Shown here: positions 6,771-14,411 of the stretch, one piece after another
Layout of the letters: each line of letters starts with the position of its first letter
How positions within the stretch are numbered: position 1 is the first letter of the stretch
Source: Frankiales bacterium
GTDB taxonomy: Bacteria; Actinomycetota; Actinomycetes; Mycobacteriales; SCTD01
DNA length: 18,845 bases
Assembly: GCA_025464695.1 (NCBI GenBank)
Contig: JAODNQ010000012.1
Location: 1 to 18,845 of the forward strand
Direction of reading: 5' to 3'
Notes under the pieces: model-generated
What the model was told of the DNA's origin: nothing
Seen by the model: the letters and a program-made list of their open reading frames with translations, nothing else
Databases searched by the model: none
Translations under genes and position numbers: made by a program

Positions 6771-9278
6771 ATGGCACCCCTCGGCGTTGCCGTGGGCGCG
6801 CGACCCGACCTGCTCGGGCTGCAGCAGCCGGCGCGGACGGCCGCCGTCGAGAGACTGGTCGCCAGCGGTCCGGCAGGAGCGCGCCTGGACCGCCTCGTCG
6901 CCCTGGCGGCACGGCAGGCCCGCACGTCCCACGCGCAGGTGAGCCTGCTGACCGCCCGCCAGCAGGTCCTCGCCGCGGCGCACGGCGCCCCGCTCGACGG
7001 GTCAGGCCGCAGCAGCCCGCTCGAGGACAGCCTGTGCTCGGTGACCGCGGCGTCCGGGCGCCCGCTCGCGGTCGACGACACCTCGCAGCACCCGTGGGTC
7101 CGGGACCTGCCGCCGGCGACGTCCGGGCAGGTCGGCGCCTACCTCGGGGTGCCTCTGGTGAGCGCGGAGGGCCTCGTGCTGGGGGCGCTGTGCGTGCACG
7201 ACCAGGCTCCCCGCGCCTGGACGGAGGCCGACGTCCGGCAGCTGACGGAGCTCGGCGTCGTCGTGGCGGAGGAGCTCGACGAGCACGCCGCGGTGAGCAC
7301 CGACCTCGGCGTCCGCGCGCGCGTGGCCGCCGACGCCGCGGAGCTCGGGACGTTCGTGTTCCACCTCGGCGAGCAGCGGCTGGACTGGGACGAGCGGATG
7401 GCCGGGCTGCACGGCTACTCCCTCGCGACCTTCGACGGCAGCTACCAGGCCTGGGCCCGGACGGTCCACCCCGACGACGTTCCGCCCGTGGTCCAGGCGC
7501 TCGAGCAGGCCCGCACCCTCCTGGGCGAGATCGTGTGCGAGTACCGGGTGGTGCGGCCCGGGGCGGACACCCGCTGGGTCCGGCTGCGTGGCCGCGTGCT
7601 GCCGGACATGCTCGGCGCCCCCGCCTTCGTCGTCGGCGCGGCCTACGACGCCTCCACCGAGCGGAACCTCCGCGACGAGCTCGGGCGGCTCATGGAGACG
7701 ATGCCGTCGGCGCTCGTCCGGTTCGGCCGCGACTGGCGGTTCACCTACGTCAACGCCGACGCCGAGCGGATCTACGGGCGCACCCGCGAGCAGCTGGTCG
7801 GGGCGACGATGTACGAGGCGTTCCCCGAGGTCGCGGGCACCGCGTTCGACACCACCTACCGGCGCGTGATGGACGGCGGGGACCCGGAGAAGCTCGAGGC
7901 GTACTTCCCGCCGCTGGACGCCACGTTCGAGGTCCACGTCTGGCCGGACGAGCAGGGGCTGACCCTGTTCTTCCACGACGTCAGCGACCGCGTCCGCAGC
8001 CAGGACGCGCTCGAGCACGCGAGCGAGCGGCTCGCGCTCCTGGCCAGCGGGGGCGCCCGGTTGTCCCGGACCCTGCAGCCGGCGCAGGTCCTCGGCGTCC
8101 TGGCCGACGTCGTCGTCCCACAGCTCGCCGGGTCGATCGTCACGGCGGTGACGCCGGCGGTCGCCGAGGCGCTGGGGCTGGCGCCGATGGCCGACCCGGA
8201 GCAGCTCTACATCGCGACCGTCCGGCACCGCTCGTGGGGCCCCGAGGCGGCGCCGGACCTGTCGCGGCGCCTGACGCCGGCGCGGAGGACAGCGGACGCG
8301 GGGCTGCGGCTGGCCGCCCGCACGGGCCGGGTCCACGCCCTGGAGAGCGTCCCCGAGCAGCTGCCGGCCGACCGGGGCGCGGCCGACGGCGCGGCCGTGC
8401 GGCAGGAGCGCCCCTGCAGCGGGCCTCGGCTGAGCGTGCCTCTCGTCGCCCCGGCGGGGGTGCTCGGTGCCTTCACCGTGGTCAGCGACGACGACGCCCC
8501 GCTGGACGAGCTGCTGCTGCTCGACCTCGCCAGCCGCGCGGCGGTGTCCCTGGACAACGCCATGACCTACGCCCGGCAGCACCGGGCGGCCACCGTCCTG
8601 CAGGCTGCCCTGCTGCCGGCGACCCCGACCCGGGTGGGCGACGTGCAGCTCGCCACCCGCTACGTGCCCGCCGTCGCGGAGGCGCTGGCGGGTGGCGACT
8701 TCTTCAAGACCGTCCAGGTCGGGCGCCGGCTGGTGTGCGCGCTCGGCGACGTCATGGGCCACGGCACCCCGAGCGCCGCCCGGGCCGGCCAGCTGCACGG
8801 GCTGGTCGCCGCCCTGGCGCTGCAGGGCCTGACCCCCGGCGCGCTGCTCGGCCAGCTCGCCGCCGGCGTGGACCAGATGCTCAGCCTGGAGCTCGCCACG
8901 CTGCTGGTCTGCTCCTACGACCCCGACACCCGGACGCTCGTCGCCGCGACCGCCGGCCACCCCCCGCCGCTCCTGGTGCCGTCGGCCGGGAGGCAGGCGG
9001 ACTACCTCGACGTCGTCCCCGGCGCCCCCCTGGGGGTGACTGCCGACACCTACCCGGAGACCACCGTGGTGCTGCCGGCCGGCACCGCCGTCGTCCTGTT
9101 CAGCGACGGGCTGGTCGAGCGGCGCGGCGAGAGCCTGACCGACGGCCTGGAGCGCCTGCGGTGCGCGGTGGACGGGGGCCTGACCCCGGACGGGCTCGCG
9201 GACCGGCTGTGCGACCGCCTGCTCAGCGCCGGGGGGAGCGACGACGACGTCGCCCTCCTGGTCCTCACGCACCCCTGA
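6771..9278 (+). CDS. GAF-PAS-PAS-GAF sensor protein with SpoIIE-type PP2C phosphatase
   Basis: The 835-aa protein reads GAF (about 38-175), PAS with PAC (185-300), PAS (306-408), a second GAF (423-600), then a SpoIIE/RsbU phosphatase (605-835). Phosphatase signatures: GGDFF with D643, GDVMGHG (659-665, D660), ATAGHPPPLL, FSDGLVERR and SDDDVALLVL, so both core metal-binding aspartates are kept; GGDFFK replaces the more common GGDWYD. Such enzymes dephosphorylate STAS anti-anti-sigma proteins in response to the sensor domains. No signal peptide or membrane segment is seen, so it is cytosolic. The start is ATG at 6771, the first residue before conserved sequence. It lacks a ribosome binding site, but TACTGT (6759-6764) sits where a -10 box would give a leaderless transcript. 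Divergent to the HATPase-PAS gene. Confidence 0.9.
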   Translation: MAPLGVAVGARPDLLGLQQPARTAAVERLVASGPAGARLDRLVALAARQARTSHAQVSLLTARQQVLAAAHGAPLDGSGRSSPLEDSLCSVTAASGRPLAVDDTSQHPWVRDLPPATSGQVGAYLGVPLVSAEGLVLGALCVHDQAPRAWTEADVRQLTELGVVVAEELDEHAAVSTDLGVRARVAADAAELGTFVFHLGEQRLDWDERMAGLHGYSLATFDGSYQAWARTVHPDDVPPVVQALEQARTLLGEIVCEYRVVRPGADTRWVRLRGRVLPDMLGAPAFVVGAAYDASTERNLRDELGRLMETMPSALVRFGRDWRFTYVNADAERIYGRTREQLVGATMYEAFPEVAGTAFDTTYRRVMDGGDPEKLEAYFPPLDATFEVHVWPDEQGLTLFFHDVSDRVRSQDALEHASERLALLASGGARLSRTLQPAQVLGVLADVVVPQLAGSIVTAVTPAVAEALGLAPMADPEQLYIATVRHRSWGPEAAPDLSRRLTPARRTADAGLRLAARTGRVHALESVPEQLPADRGAADGAAVRQERPCSGPRLSVPLVAPAGVLGAFTVVSDDDAPLDELLLLDLASRAAVSLDNAMTYARQHRAATVLQAALLPATPTRVGDVQLATRYVPAVAEALAGGDFFKTVQVGRRLVCALGDVMGHGTPSAARAGQLHGLVAALALQGLTPGALLGQLAAGVDQMLSLELATLLVCSYDPDTRTLVAATAGHPPPLLVPSAGRQADYLDVVPGAPLGVTADTYPETTVVLPAGTAVVLFSDGLVERRGESLTDGLERLRCAVDGGLTPDGLADRLCDRLLSAGGSDDDVALLVLTHP

Positions 9279-9293
9279 CGTCGCCGGCACGCG

Positions 9294-9311
9294 CACGCGA
9301 GCGCACGCGTG
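9294..9311. terminator. Hairpin between convergent stops
   Basis: CACGCG (9294-9299), a 6-nt loop, CGCGTG (9306-9311). It fills most of the 34 bp between the phosphatase stop and the dioxygenase stop, where a bidirectional terminator is expected. There is no U-tract. GCGCACGCG occurs twice here (9291-9299 and 9301-9309), giving an alternative longer-loop pairing. Confidence 0.35.
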
Positions 9312-9312
9312 G

Positions 9313-10179
9313 TCAGAGGTTCGACTGCTCCACCGGGACCCCCGTGGGCAGCTCGGCTGCTGCCCCGCCCTCCGGCACGTCGGCCACCGCGGGGGCCGGC
9401 AGGCCGAGCGTGTAGGCCGTCATCGACAGCGACCCGTACGCGTAGCCGTCGACCATCACCTCCGTGCGGGGGTCGTCCGCCGCGGCCGCCAGCCCGGCGA
9501 GGTACAGCGCGGGCAGGAAGTGGTCCGGTGTCGGGACCGCCGACCGGTAGTCGGGGTGGGCGTCCATGCGGGCCAGCTCGGCGGGGTCGGTGAGCATCCG
9601 CTCCTTCGCGTCCTCGTCGAAGCGCTGCGCCCAGTCGTAGCCGTCGTCGGCTCGGCCGCGGTCCATGCCCCCGAGGTTGTGCACGACGTTCCCGCTGGCG
9701 AGGACGAGCACCCCGCGCTCGCGCAGCGGGGCCAGCCGAGCGCCGAGCTCGAGGTGGTAGGCCGCGGGCTCGAAGGCGTTCACCGACAGCTGCACCACCG
9801 GGACCGCGGCGTCGGGGAAGGCGTGCACCAGGACCGACCAGGTGCCGTGGTCGATGCCCCAGGAGTCGACGTCCGCGCCCACCCAGGTGGGGTGCACGAC
9901 GTCACTCACCTCCTCCGCCAGCTCGGGCAGCCCGGGCGCCGGGTACTCGACGTCGAACAGCTCCTGGGGGAAGCCGTAGAAGTCGTGGATGGTGCGAGGG
10001 CGGGGCATGGCGGTGACCGCCGTGGCGCCCACGTACCAGTGGGCCGACACCACGAGGACCGCCCGCGGGCGGGGCACGGCCTGGCCGAAGGCGCGCCACG
10101 CGCTGGTGTAGCGGTTGACCTCGAGGGCGTTCATCGGGTTGCCGTGGCCGACGAAGGCGGCGGGCATCAGGTCGGTCAC
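9313..10179 (-). CDS. Class III extradiol ring-cleavage dioxygenase, 4,5-DOPA dioxygenase (YgiD) type
   Basis: This 288-aa protein is of family length (LigB superfamily). Motifs match the DODA/YgiD branch: GHGNPMNAL (11-19, H12), VSAHW (44-48, H47), HDFYGFP (65-71), DHGTW (110-114), [10 protein letters not shown] (161-170, H167) and TPDHFLPAL (217-225, H220). By analogy H12, H47 and H220 bind the metal and H167 takes part in catalysis. Expected reaction: oxygen-dependent opening of a catechol ring; the physiological substrate is unknown. The GTG start at 10179 overlaps the marR stop as GTGA and has GAGGAG upstream, so translation is probably coupled. Last gene of the putative MarR-controlled operon. 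Confidence 0.88.
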   Translation of the reverse strand: MTDLMPAAFVGHGNPMNALEVNRYTSAWRAFGQAVPRPRAVLVVSAHWYVGATAVTAMPRPRTIHDFYGFPQELFDVEYPAPGLPELAEEVSDVVHPTWVGADVDSWGIDHGTWSVLVHAFPDAAVPVVQLSVNAFEPAAYHLELGARLAPLRERGVLVLASGNVVHNLGGMDRGRADDGYDWAQRFDEDAKERMLTDPAELARMDAHPDYRSAVPTPDHFLPALYLAGLAAAADDPRTEVMVDGYAYGSLSMTAYTLGLPAPAVADVPEGGAAAELPTGVPVEQSNL

Positions 10180-10685
10180 GGGGTGCTCCTCGGGGAGGGT
10201 CTGAGCCGGGCGGCCGGGGCGACGAGGCCGTCGAGCAGGCGGTCGGCCAGGACCCCGAGCTGCGCGACCTCCTCCCGGGTGAGCCGGTCCAGGACGAGCC
10301 GGCGGGCCTCGGCGACGTGCCCGGGCGCGGTCCGGCGCAGGACGTCGCGGCCGGCGGGGAGGAGCTCGGCCAGCTGCCCTCGCCGGTCCTGCGGGTCGGC
10401 GACCCTCCGCACCCAGCCCTTCTCCTCCAGGCTGCTGACGGCGTGGCTCAGCCGCGACTGGCTGGTGGCGCTGTGCCGGGCCAGCTCGCTCATGCGCAGC
10501 CGCCCCTCCGGGGACGCGCTGAGCATCGCGAGGACCTGGTAGTAGACGTGGCTGACGCCGGCGTCGTCGCGCAGCTGCTTGTCCAGGGCCTGCGGGAGCA
10601 GGTTGACCAGCTGCACGAGCGACAGCCAGGTCGCCATCTCCTGCTCGTCGAGCCAGCGCGGCTCCGGGCTCCCGGGCTCTCCCAC
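10176..10685 (-). CDS. MarR-family transcriptional regulator
   Basis: This 169-aa protein has the MarR winged helix: dimerisation helices at both ends, a helix-turn-helix around [20 protein letters not shown] (65-84), LEEKGWV, and the wing DPQDRRGQ (98-105). Such proteins are usually ligand- or oxidant-released repressors of nearby genes. The GTG at 10685 is taken as the start to include the conserved RWL segment, although it has no clear ribosome binding site; ATG at codon 17 is an alternative. It lies 26 bp after the reductase gene and overlaps the dioxygenase start. With two palindromes upstream of yceI it probably regulates its own operon. There is no Cys in the protein, so thiol-based sensing is unlikely. 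Confidence 0.9.
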   Translation of the reverse strand: MGEPGSPEPRWLDEQEMATWLSLVQLVNLLPQALDKQLRDDAGVSHVYYQVLAMLSASPEGRLRMSELARHSATSQSRLSHAVSSLEEKGWVRRVADPQDRRGQLAELLPAGRDVLRRTAPGHVAEARRLVLDRLTREEVAQLGVLADRLLDGLVAPAARLRPSPRSTP

Positions 10686-10711
10686 GCCGACGAGCGTGTC
10701 ACGCCCAGCGG

Positions 10712-11578
10712 TCAGGACGCCGCCTGTCCCACGAGCCGGGCGGTCCCGGAGCGCAGGTCGGTGGCGGGGCGCCCGAGCAGGCGCTCGAGGTCGGTCGGGT
10801 CGCCGTCCAGCTCGCCCCGCGCCGTGCCGGCCTCCAGGGCGGTGACGAAGCCGGCGGTGGCCTCGTCGAGCCCGGCGGCCAGCAGACCGGCCCGGAAGTC
10901 CTCCAGCGGGACGTCGCGGTACGGCAGCTCCGTCCCGGCGGCGTCGCCGAGGGCAGCGGCGAGCTCGGGGAAGGTCGCCGGGGGGCCGGCGAGCTCCAGG
11001 ACGCCCTCGTCGAGGTCGCCCAGCAGGGCCGCCGCGGCCGCCTCGGCGTAGTCGGCGCGCGGAGCCGCCGCGACCCGGGCCTCGCCCGCTGCCCCGACCA
11101 CGGCGCCGACCTGCCGGTAGGTGGCCAGCTGGTCGGTGTAGTTCTCGAGGTACCAGCCGTTGCGCAGGACGACCGCCGGGACGCTGCTGTCGCGCAGGAC
11201 CTGCTCGGTGAGGCGGTGCTCCTCGGCCAGCGGCATCGTGTTCGTGTCGGCGCGCAGCAGGCTGGTGTAGACGATCCGGCCGACGCCGGCGGCCTCCGCG
11301 GCCTCGACCACGTTGCGGTGCTGCGGACCGCGTCGCCCGACGGCGTCGCCGCTCACCAGGAGCAGCCGGTCGACCCCTCCGAGCGCGGCCCGGAGCGCCT
11401 CGGGCTGCTCGTAGTCGGCGACGCGGACCTGCACCCCGGCGTCAGACAGGGCGGCGGCCCTGCCGGCGTCGCGCACCACGGCGACGACGTCGCCCGCGGG
11501 CACGCCGCGGTCGAGCAGCGCGGCGACGACGAGCCGGCCGAGCTTCCCGGTCGCGCCGGTGACGGCGTACGTGGTCAC
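10712..11578 (-). CDS. NmrA-like NAD(P)H-binding reductase, QorB-type quinone oxidoreductase
   Basis: This 288-aa atypical SDR has the N-terminal dinucleotide motif GATGKLG (8-14) and the NmrA/QorB pattern: VVRD early, VDRLLLVSGD, QHRNVVEAAEAAGV, IVYTSLLRAD, RLTEQVLRDSS and VVLRNGWYLENY. E. coli QorB and relatives reduce quinones with NAD(P)H, and this branch is the closest I recognise; an NmrA-like redox sensor is the alternative. The GTG at 11578 overlaps the yceI stop as GTGA, so it is translationally coupled to yceI, and marR follows after 26 bp. Quinone reduction fits the accompanying isoprenoid-binding and catechol-cleaving proteins. Confidence 0.85.
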   Translation of the reverse strand: MTTYAVTGATGKLGRLVVAALLDRGVPAGDVVAVVRDAGRAAALSDAGVQVRVADYEQPEALRAALGGVDRLLLVSGDAVGRRGPQHRNVVEAAEAAGVGRIVYTSLLRADTNTMPLAEEHRLTEQVLRDSSVPAVVLRNGWYLENYTDQLATYRQVGAVVGAAGEARVAAAPRADYAEAAAAALLGDLDEGVLELAGPPATFPELAAALGDAAGTELPYRDVPLEDFRAGLLAAGLDEATAGFVTALEAGTARGELDGDPTDLERLLGRPATDLRSGTARLVGQAAS

Positions 11579-12153
11579 GGCTGGGCACCGACGGTCTTGA
11601 CGGCCGACACCTCGAGCTCCAGGGTGATCTTCTCGCTGACCAGCACGCCCCCGGTCTCGAGGGCGGCGTTGAAGGTGACGCCGAAGTCGCTGCGGTTGAT
11701 CGTGGTGCTGCCCTCGAAGCCGACCCGGACGTTGCCGTACGGGTCCTTGGCCGCGCCCTGGTAGACGAACGGGACGGTGACGGTGCGGGTCGTGCCCTTG
11801 ATGGTGAGGTCGCCGGTGACGGCGTAGACGTCGTCGCCGGTCTTCTCCACGCTCGTGCCCCGGAAGACGATCTGCGGGTGGGTGGCGGCGTCGAAGAAGT
11901 CGTTGGTGCGCAGGTGCTCGTCGCGCTGCGCCTGGCGGGTGTCGATGCTGGCCACCTCGATGGTGACCTGCGCGCTGCTGCGCGACGGGTCGGCGAAGTC
12001 GAGGACGGCGCCGCCCTCGAAGGCGTCGAAGCTGCCGCGGACCTTGGTCACCATCGCGTGGCGGGCGACGAACCCGATGCGGCTGTGGGTGGGGTCGAGG
12101 ACGTAGGCGCCCGACAGGTCGGCGGGCGTGAGGGTCAGGGCGGGAGCGGTCAT
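11575..12153 (-). CDS. YceI-family lipocalin-like protein
   Basis: This 192-aa protein fits the YceI family in length. The N-terminal signature YVLDPTHSRIGFVARHAM (17-34) is followed by VRGSF, IDTRQAQRDEHLR, FFDAATHPQIVF and LTIKGTTRTVTVPF. Known members are beta-barrels that bind polyisoprenoid chains such as quinone tails. There is no signal peptide, so a cytoplasmic protein is expected, as in many actinobacterial YceI proteins. The ATG at 12153 has GGAGGA upstream at good spacing; longer in-frame extensions run through the promoter and are not credible. First gene of the putative operon and directly downstream of the two-palindrome promoter. Confidence 0.92.
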   Translation of the reverse strand: MTAPALTLTPADLSGAYVLDPTHSRIGFVARHAMVTKVRGSFDAFEGGAVLDFADPSRSSAQVTIEVASIDTRQAQRDEHLRTNDFFDAATHPQIVFRGTSVEKTGDDVYAVTGDLTIKGTTRTVTVPFVYQGAAKDPYGNVRVGFEGSTTINRSDFGVTFNAALETGGVLVSEKITLELEVSAVKTVGAQP

Positions 12154-12173
12154 GGCGTGTCCTCCGGGGTTGG

Positions 12174-12223
12174 TTGAACTCTCAAGCAGGACCCTACGCC
12201 GGGTGCTTGAAGTGTCAAGCACC
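12174..12223 (-). promoter_or_regulatory. yceI operon promoter with two TTGA-N4-TCAA operators
   Basis: Minus-strand -35 TTGACA (12218-12213), a 16-bp spacer, and -10 TAGGGT (12196-12191) give a predicted start near 12184, about 31 nt before the yceI ATG. Two palindromes flank it: TTGA-ACTC-TCAA (12174-12185) over the start site, and a 9-bp-arm palindrome with AGTG spacer (12202-12223; arms GGTGCTTGA and TCAAGCACC) over the -35. Their centres are 33 bp apart, about three helical turns, so dimers would bind the same face. The size and symmetry suit a MarR dimer, and a marR gene lies in the operon. The second site is also 22 bp upstream of the divergent lrgA start. Confidence 0.65.
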
Positions 12224-12245
12224 TGTCCGTGTCCGAGGATGGCGC

Positions 12246-12593
12246 GTGGACCTCTCCCTCGCCGGGCTGCTCGACCTGCTGCTGTGCTGGGCAGCCGGCG
12301 AGGTGCTCTCGGACGTGCTCTCCCTCCCGCTGCCCGGGCCCGTCGTCGGGCTCGTGCTCCTGCTGGGGCTGCTCGCCGTGCAGGGCGGCGCCCCGCGCAG
12401 CGGACAGGCCGCCGACCTGCTGCTCCGGCACCTGGGGCTGCTGTTCGTCCCCGCCGGCGTCGGGGTCGTGACGTACCTGGGGCTGCTGCGCGACGAGGCG
12501 CTCCCCGTGGTGGCCGGGCTGGTCGTGCCGCTCGTCGTCGGCCTCGCCGGCACCGGCCTGGCGGTCGAGCACCTGCTGCGCCGGCGCCCGTGA
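12246..12593 (+). CDS. lrgA: CidA/LrgA-family membrane protein
   Basis: This 115-aa protein is almost wholly hydrophobic with four predicted membrane segments. The family signature LPLPGPVVG (27-35) follows the first helix, and VPAGVG occurs near the middle. LrgA/CidA proteins were described as holin-like and, with LrgB, in several bacteria as transporters of small carboxylates such as pyruvate or glycolate. The GTG at 12246 is preferred over TTG at 12174 because GAGGA lies at 12235-12239 and the earlier start would translate the operator region. The stop overlaps lrgB as GTGA. Which of the two proposed roles applies cannot be told. Confidence 0.85.
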   Translation: MDLSLAGLLDLLLCWAAGEVLSDVLSLPLPGPVVGLVLLLGLLAVQGGAPRSGQAADLLLRHLGLLFVPAGVGVVTYLGLLRDEALPVVAGLVVPLVVGLAGTGLAVEHLLRRRP

Positions 12594-13270
12594 GCACCGC
12601 CCTCGCCCTGGCTGGGACGGTGGGTGCGTACCAGCTCGCCCTGGTCCTCGCGGCGCGCCTCGGGCGGCCCGCCCTGCTCAACCCGGTCCTGCTCGCCGTC
12701 GTCCTGGTCGGCGGGACGCTGCTGCTGACCGGCACCGACTACGACGACTACTCCGCGGCGGCGCAGCCCCTCTCCGTCCTGCTCGGCCCGGCGACCGTGG
12801 CCCTCGCCGTCCCCCTGCACCGGCAGCGGGCCCGGGTCCGCGCCGCGGCGGTGCCCCTGCTCGCAGGTCTCGTGGTCGGCGTGACAGCGGCGGTCGGCAC
12901 GGCCCTGCTCGTGCCCCGGCTGCTGGGCGCACCCGAGGTGCTCGTTCTGTCGCTCGCCCCGAAGTCGGCGACCACCCCGGTCGCCATCGCGCTGTCCCAG
13001 GACGCCGGCGGCTCGCCCGCGCTGACCGCCGCGCTCGTCATCCTCACCGGCATCGGCGTCGCCGTGGCCGGGCCGTGGCTGCTGGACCTGCTGCGGGTCC
13101 GCGACCCGGCCGCCCGCGGCTTCGCGATGGGCATCGCCGGGCACGGGATCGCGACCGCGCGGGCGCTGCAGGACGGCGAGCAGCCGGGCGCCTTCGCCGG
13201 TCTCGGGATCGGTCTCGGTGCCCTCGGCACGAGCGTCGTCCTACCGGTCCTGCTCCTGCTCTCCCGCTGA
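12590..13270 (+). CDS. lrgB: LrgB/CidB-family membrane protein
   Basis: This 226-aa protein has about six to seven membrane segments and clear LrgB motifs: YSAAAQPLSVLLGPATVALA (54-73), SLAPKSATTPVAIAL (121-135) and GIAGHGIATA (181-190). It partners LrgA in a two-component membrane system tied to carboxylate transport or controlled autolysis. The GTG start at 12590 overlaps the lrgA stop, so the two are translationally coupled. The gene converges on the CDF gene with only 5 bp between stops. Confidence 0.92.
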   Translation: MSTALALAGTVGAYQLALVLAARLGRPALLNPVLLAVVLVGGTLLLTGTDYDDYSAAAQPLSVLLGPATVALAVPLHRQRARVRAAAVPLLAGLVVGVTAAVGTALLVPRLLGAPEVLVLSLAPKSATTPVAIALSQDAGGSPALTAALVILTGIGVAVAGPWLLDLLRVRDPAARGFAMGIAGHGIATARALQDGEQPGAFAGLGIGLGALGTSVVLPVLLLLSR

Positions 13271-13281
13271 GCTGCTCAGCG
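13265..13281. terminator. Short hairpin spanning both convergent stops
   Basis: CGCTGA (13265-13270) and TCAGCG (13276-13281) form a 6-bp stem with a 5-nt loop, and the stop codons of lrgB and the CDF gene are themselves part of the stem. A terminator role is possible. Part of the symmetry follows simply from TGA facing TCA. Confidence 0.25.
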
Positions 13282-14337
13282 CTGACGCGCCCCGGCGGAC
13301 GCGCGCCGGACCGTGCGGCTGCGGAACGCCTCCGGCAGGGCCTCCGTCCCGTCGAGCTCGCGGACCTCCTCGACCGTCTGCAGCAGGCGGTCGTCGAGCA
13401 GGGCGGCGTCGTCCTCGCGGGCGCCGCTGACGTCCACGAAGACCTGCACGACCTCCGGCCGTGCCGCGACCAGCTCCGCCTCGACGTGGGAGCACAGGTC
13501 GCGCACCTGCTCGGACGTCAGGGCGTCGGACACCCGCACCCGGGCCGCCACGAGCACAGCGGTCGGACCCAGCTGCATGGTCAGCAGGTGCGCCAGCACC
13601 TCCACCTCGGGGTGCCGGGTCAAGACGTCGTACGCCGCCAGCCGGACGGCGGGGTCGGCCGCCTCCCCGATCAGCAGCTCCTTGGTGTCGCGCCCGAGCA
13701 CCACCGCGACGTAGGCCAGCAGCGCGGCGATGGAGAGCGAGGCGACGCCGTCCCACAGCTGGTCGCCGGTGACCTGGTGCAGAGCGGTGCCGGTCAGCGC
13801 CACCAGCACGCCGACGACGGCCACGGTGTCCTCGCTGGCGACCGTCTTGACGGTCGGGTCGGGGCTGCGGCGCACGAACGCCAGCGGACGCCGGCCGCTC
13901 GCCGCCGCCTCCGACCGGACCTGCTTGAGCGCCTTGCCGAGGGACGCGCCCTCGAGCGCCAGCGACACCAGCAGGACGGCGTAGACGACGAGGAACGAGC
14001 GCGCCGACGGCACCTCGTCCTCGGTCCCGCGCAGGGCCTCGACCCCCTCGTAGGCCGAGTAGCCGGCGCCGGACACGAAGATGCCGACGGCCGCCAGCAG
14101 CGACCAGAAGAAGCGCTCCTTGCCGTAACCGAAGGGGTGCGTGCGGTCGGCGGGCCGGTCGGCCTTGCGCAGCGACAGCAGCAGGAACACCTCGTTGAGG
14201 GTGTCGGCCACCGAGTGGGCCGCCTCGGCCAGCAGCGCGGCGGAGCCGGTGAAGATCCCGCCGACCGCCTTGGCCACCGCGACGGCCAGGTTCGCGGCCA
14301 GCGCGGCCAGGACGGTCCCTCGGGTCTCGCTCGCCAT
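13276..14337 (-). CDS. Cation diffusion facilitator (CDF) transporter, ZnT9-like
   Basis: This 353-aa protein has six membrane segments and a cytoplasmic C-terminal domain from about residue 230. The first metal motif HSVAD (H41, D45) lies in the second helix, followed by HPFGYGKERFFWSL (67-80), the usual loop signature. In the fifth helix the second motif reads SEDTVAVVG (E170, D171), as in the SLC30A9/ZnT9-like branch, and DGVASL (197-202) follows. CDF proteins exchange Zn, Mn, Fe or Co for protons; the ion cannot be assigned. The ATG at 14337 is the only sensible start. It is divergent from the alcohol dehydrogenase (74-bp gap). GGGTAG (14353-14348) lies close upstream without a good -35. 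Confidence 0.92.
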   Translation of the reverse strand: MASETRGTVLAALAANLAVAVAKAVGGIFTGSAALLAEAAHSVADTLNEVFLLLSLRKADRPADRTHPFGYGKERFFWSLLAAVGIFVSGAGYSAYEGVEALRGTEDEVPSARSFLVVYAVLLVSLALEGASLGKALKQVRSEAAASGRRPLAFVRRSPDPTVKTVASEDTVAVVGVLVALTGTALHQVTGDQLWDGVASLSIAALLAYVAVVLGRDTKELLIGEAADPAVRLAAYDVLTRHPEVEVLAHLLTMQLGPTAVLVAARVRVSDALTSEQVRDLCSHVEAELVAARPEVVQVFVDVSGAREDDAALLDDRLLQTVEEVRELDGTEALPEAFRSRTVRRASAGARQR

Positions 14338-14411
14338 GCCGGGCGCCCTACCCCCGGACGGGCTGTCTACGGTTGCTGCGCCCCCCGTGTGTGTTGAGAG
14401 AAGGAGTCCTC

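Noticed and set aside
8691..8708. GGDFFK instead of GGDWYD as a dead phosphatase
   Set aside because: The two core aspartates (GGD and GDVMGHG) remain, and other active SpoIIE-type enzymes vary after GGD.
6515..9415. Long alternative frames over the PP2C gene, including a 966-codon plus frame and a 764-codon antisense frame
   Set aside because: No domain signatures, low-complexity composition, and the GAF/PAS/SpoIIE motifs are all in the frame from 6771.
11575..12735. YceI extended to 386 aa
   Set aside because: The extension crosses the promoter, operators and lrgAB in antisense; ATG at 12153 has a good ribosome binding site and begins a family-length protein.
14348..14353. GGGTAG upstream of the CDF gene as a SigB-type promoter
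   Set aside because: No GNNT at the right distance, and the start would fall almost on the ATG.
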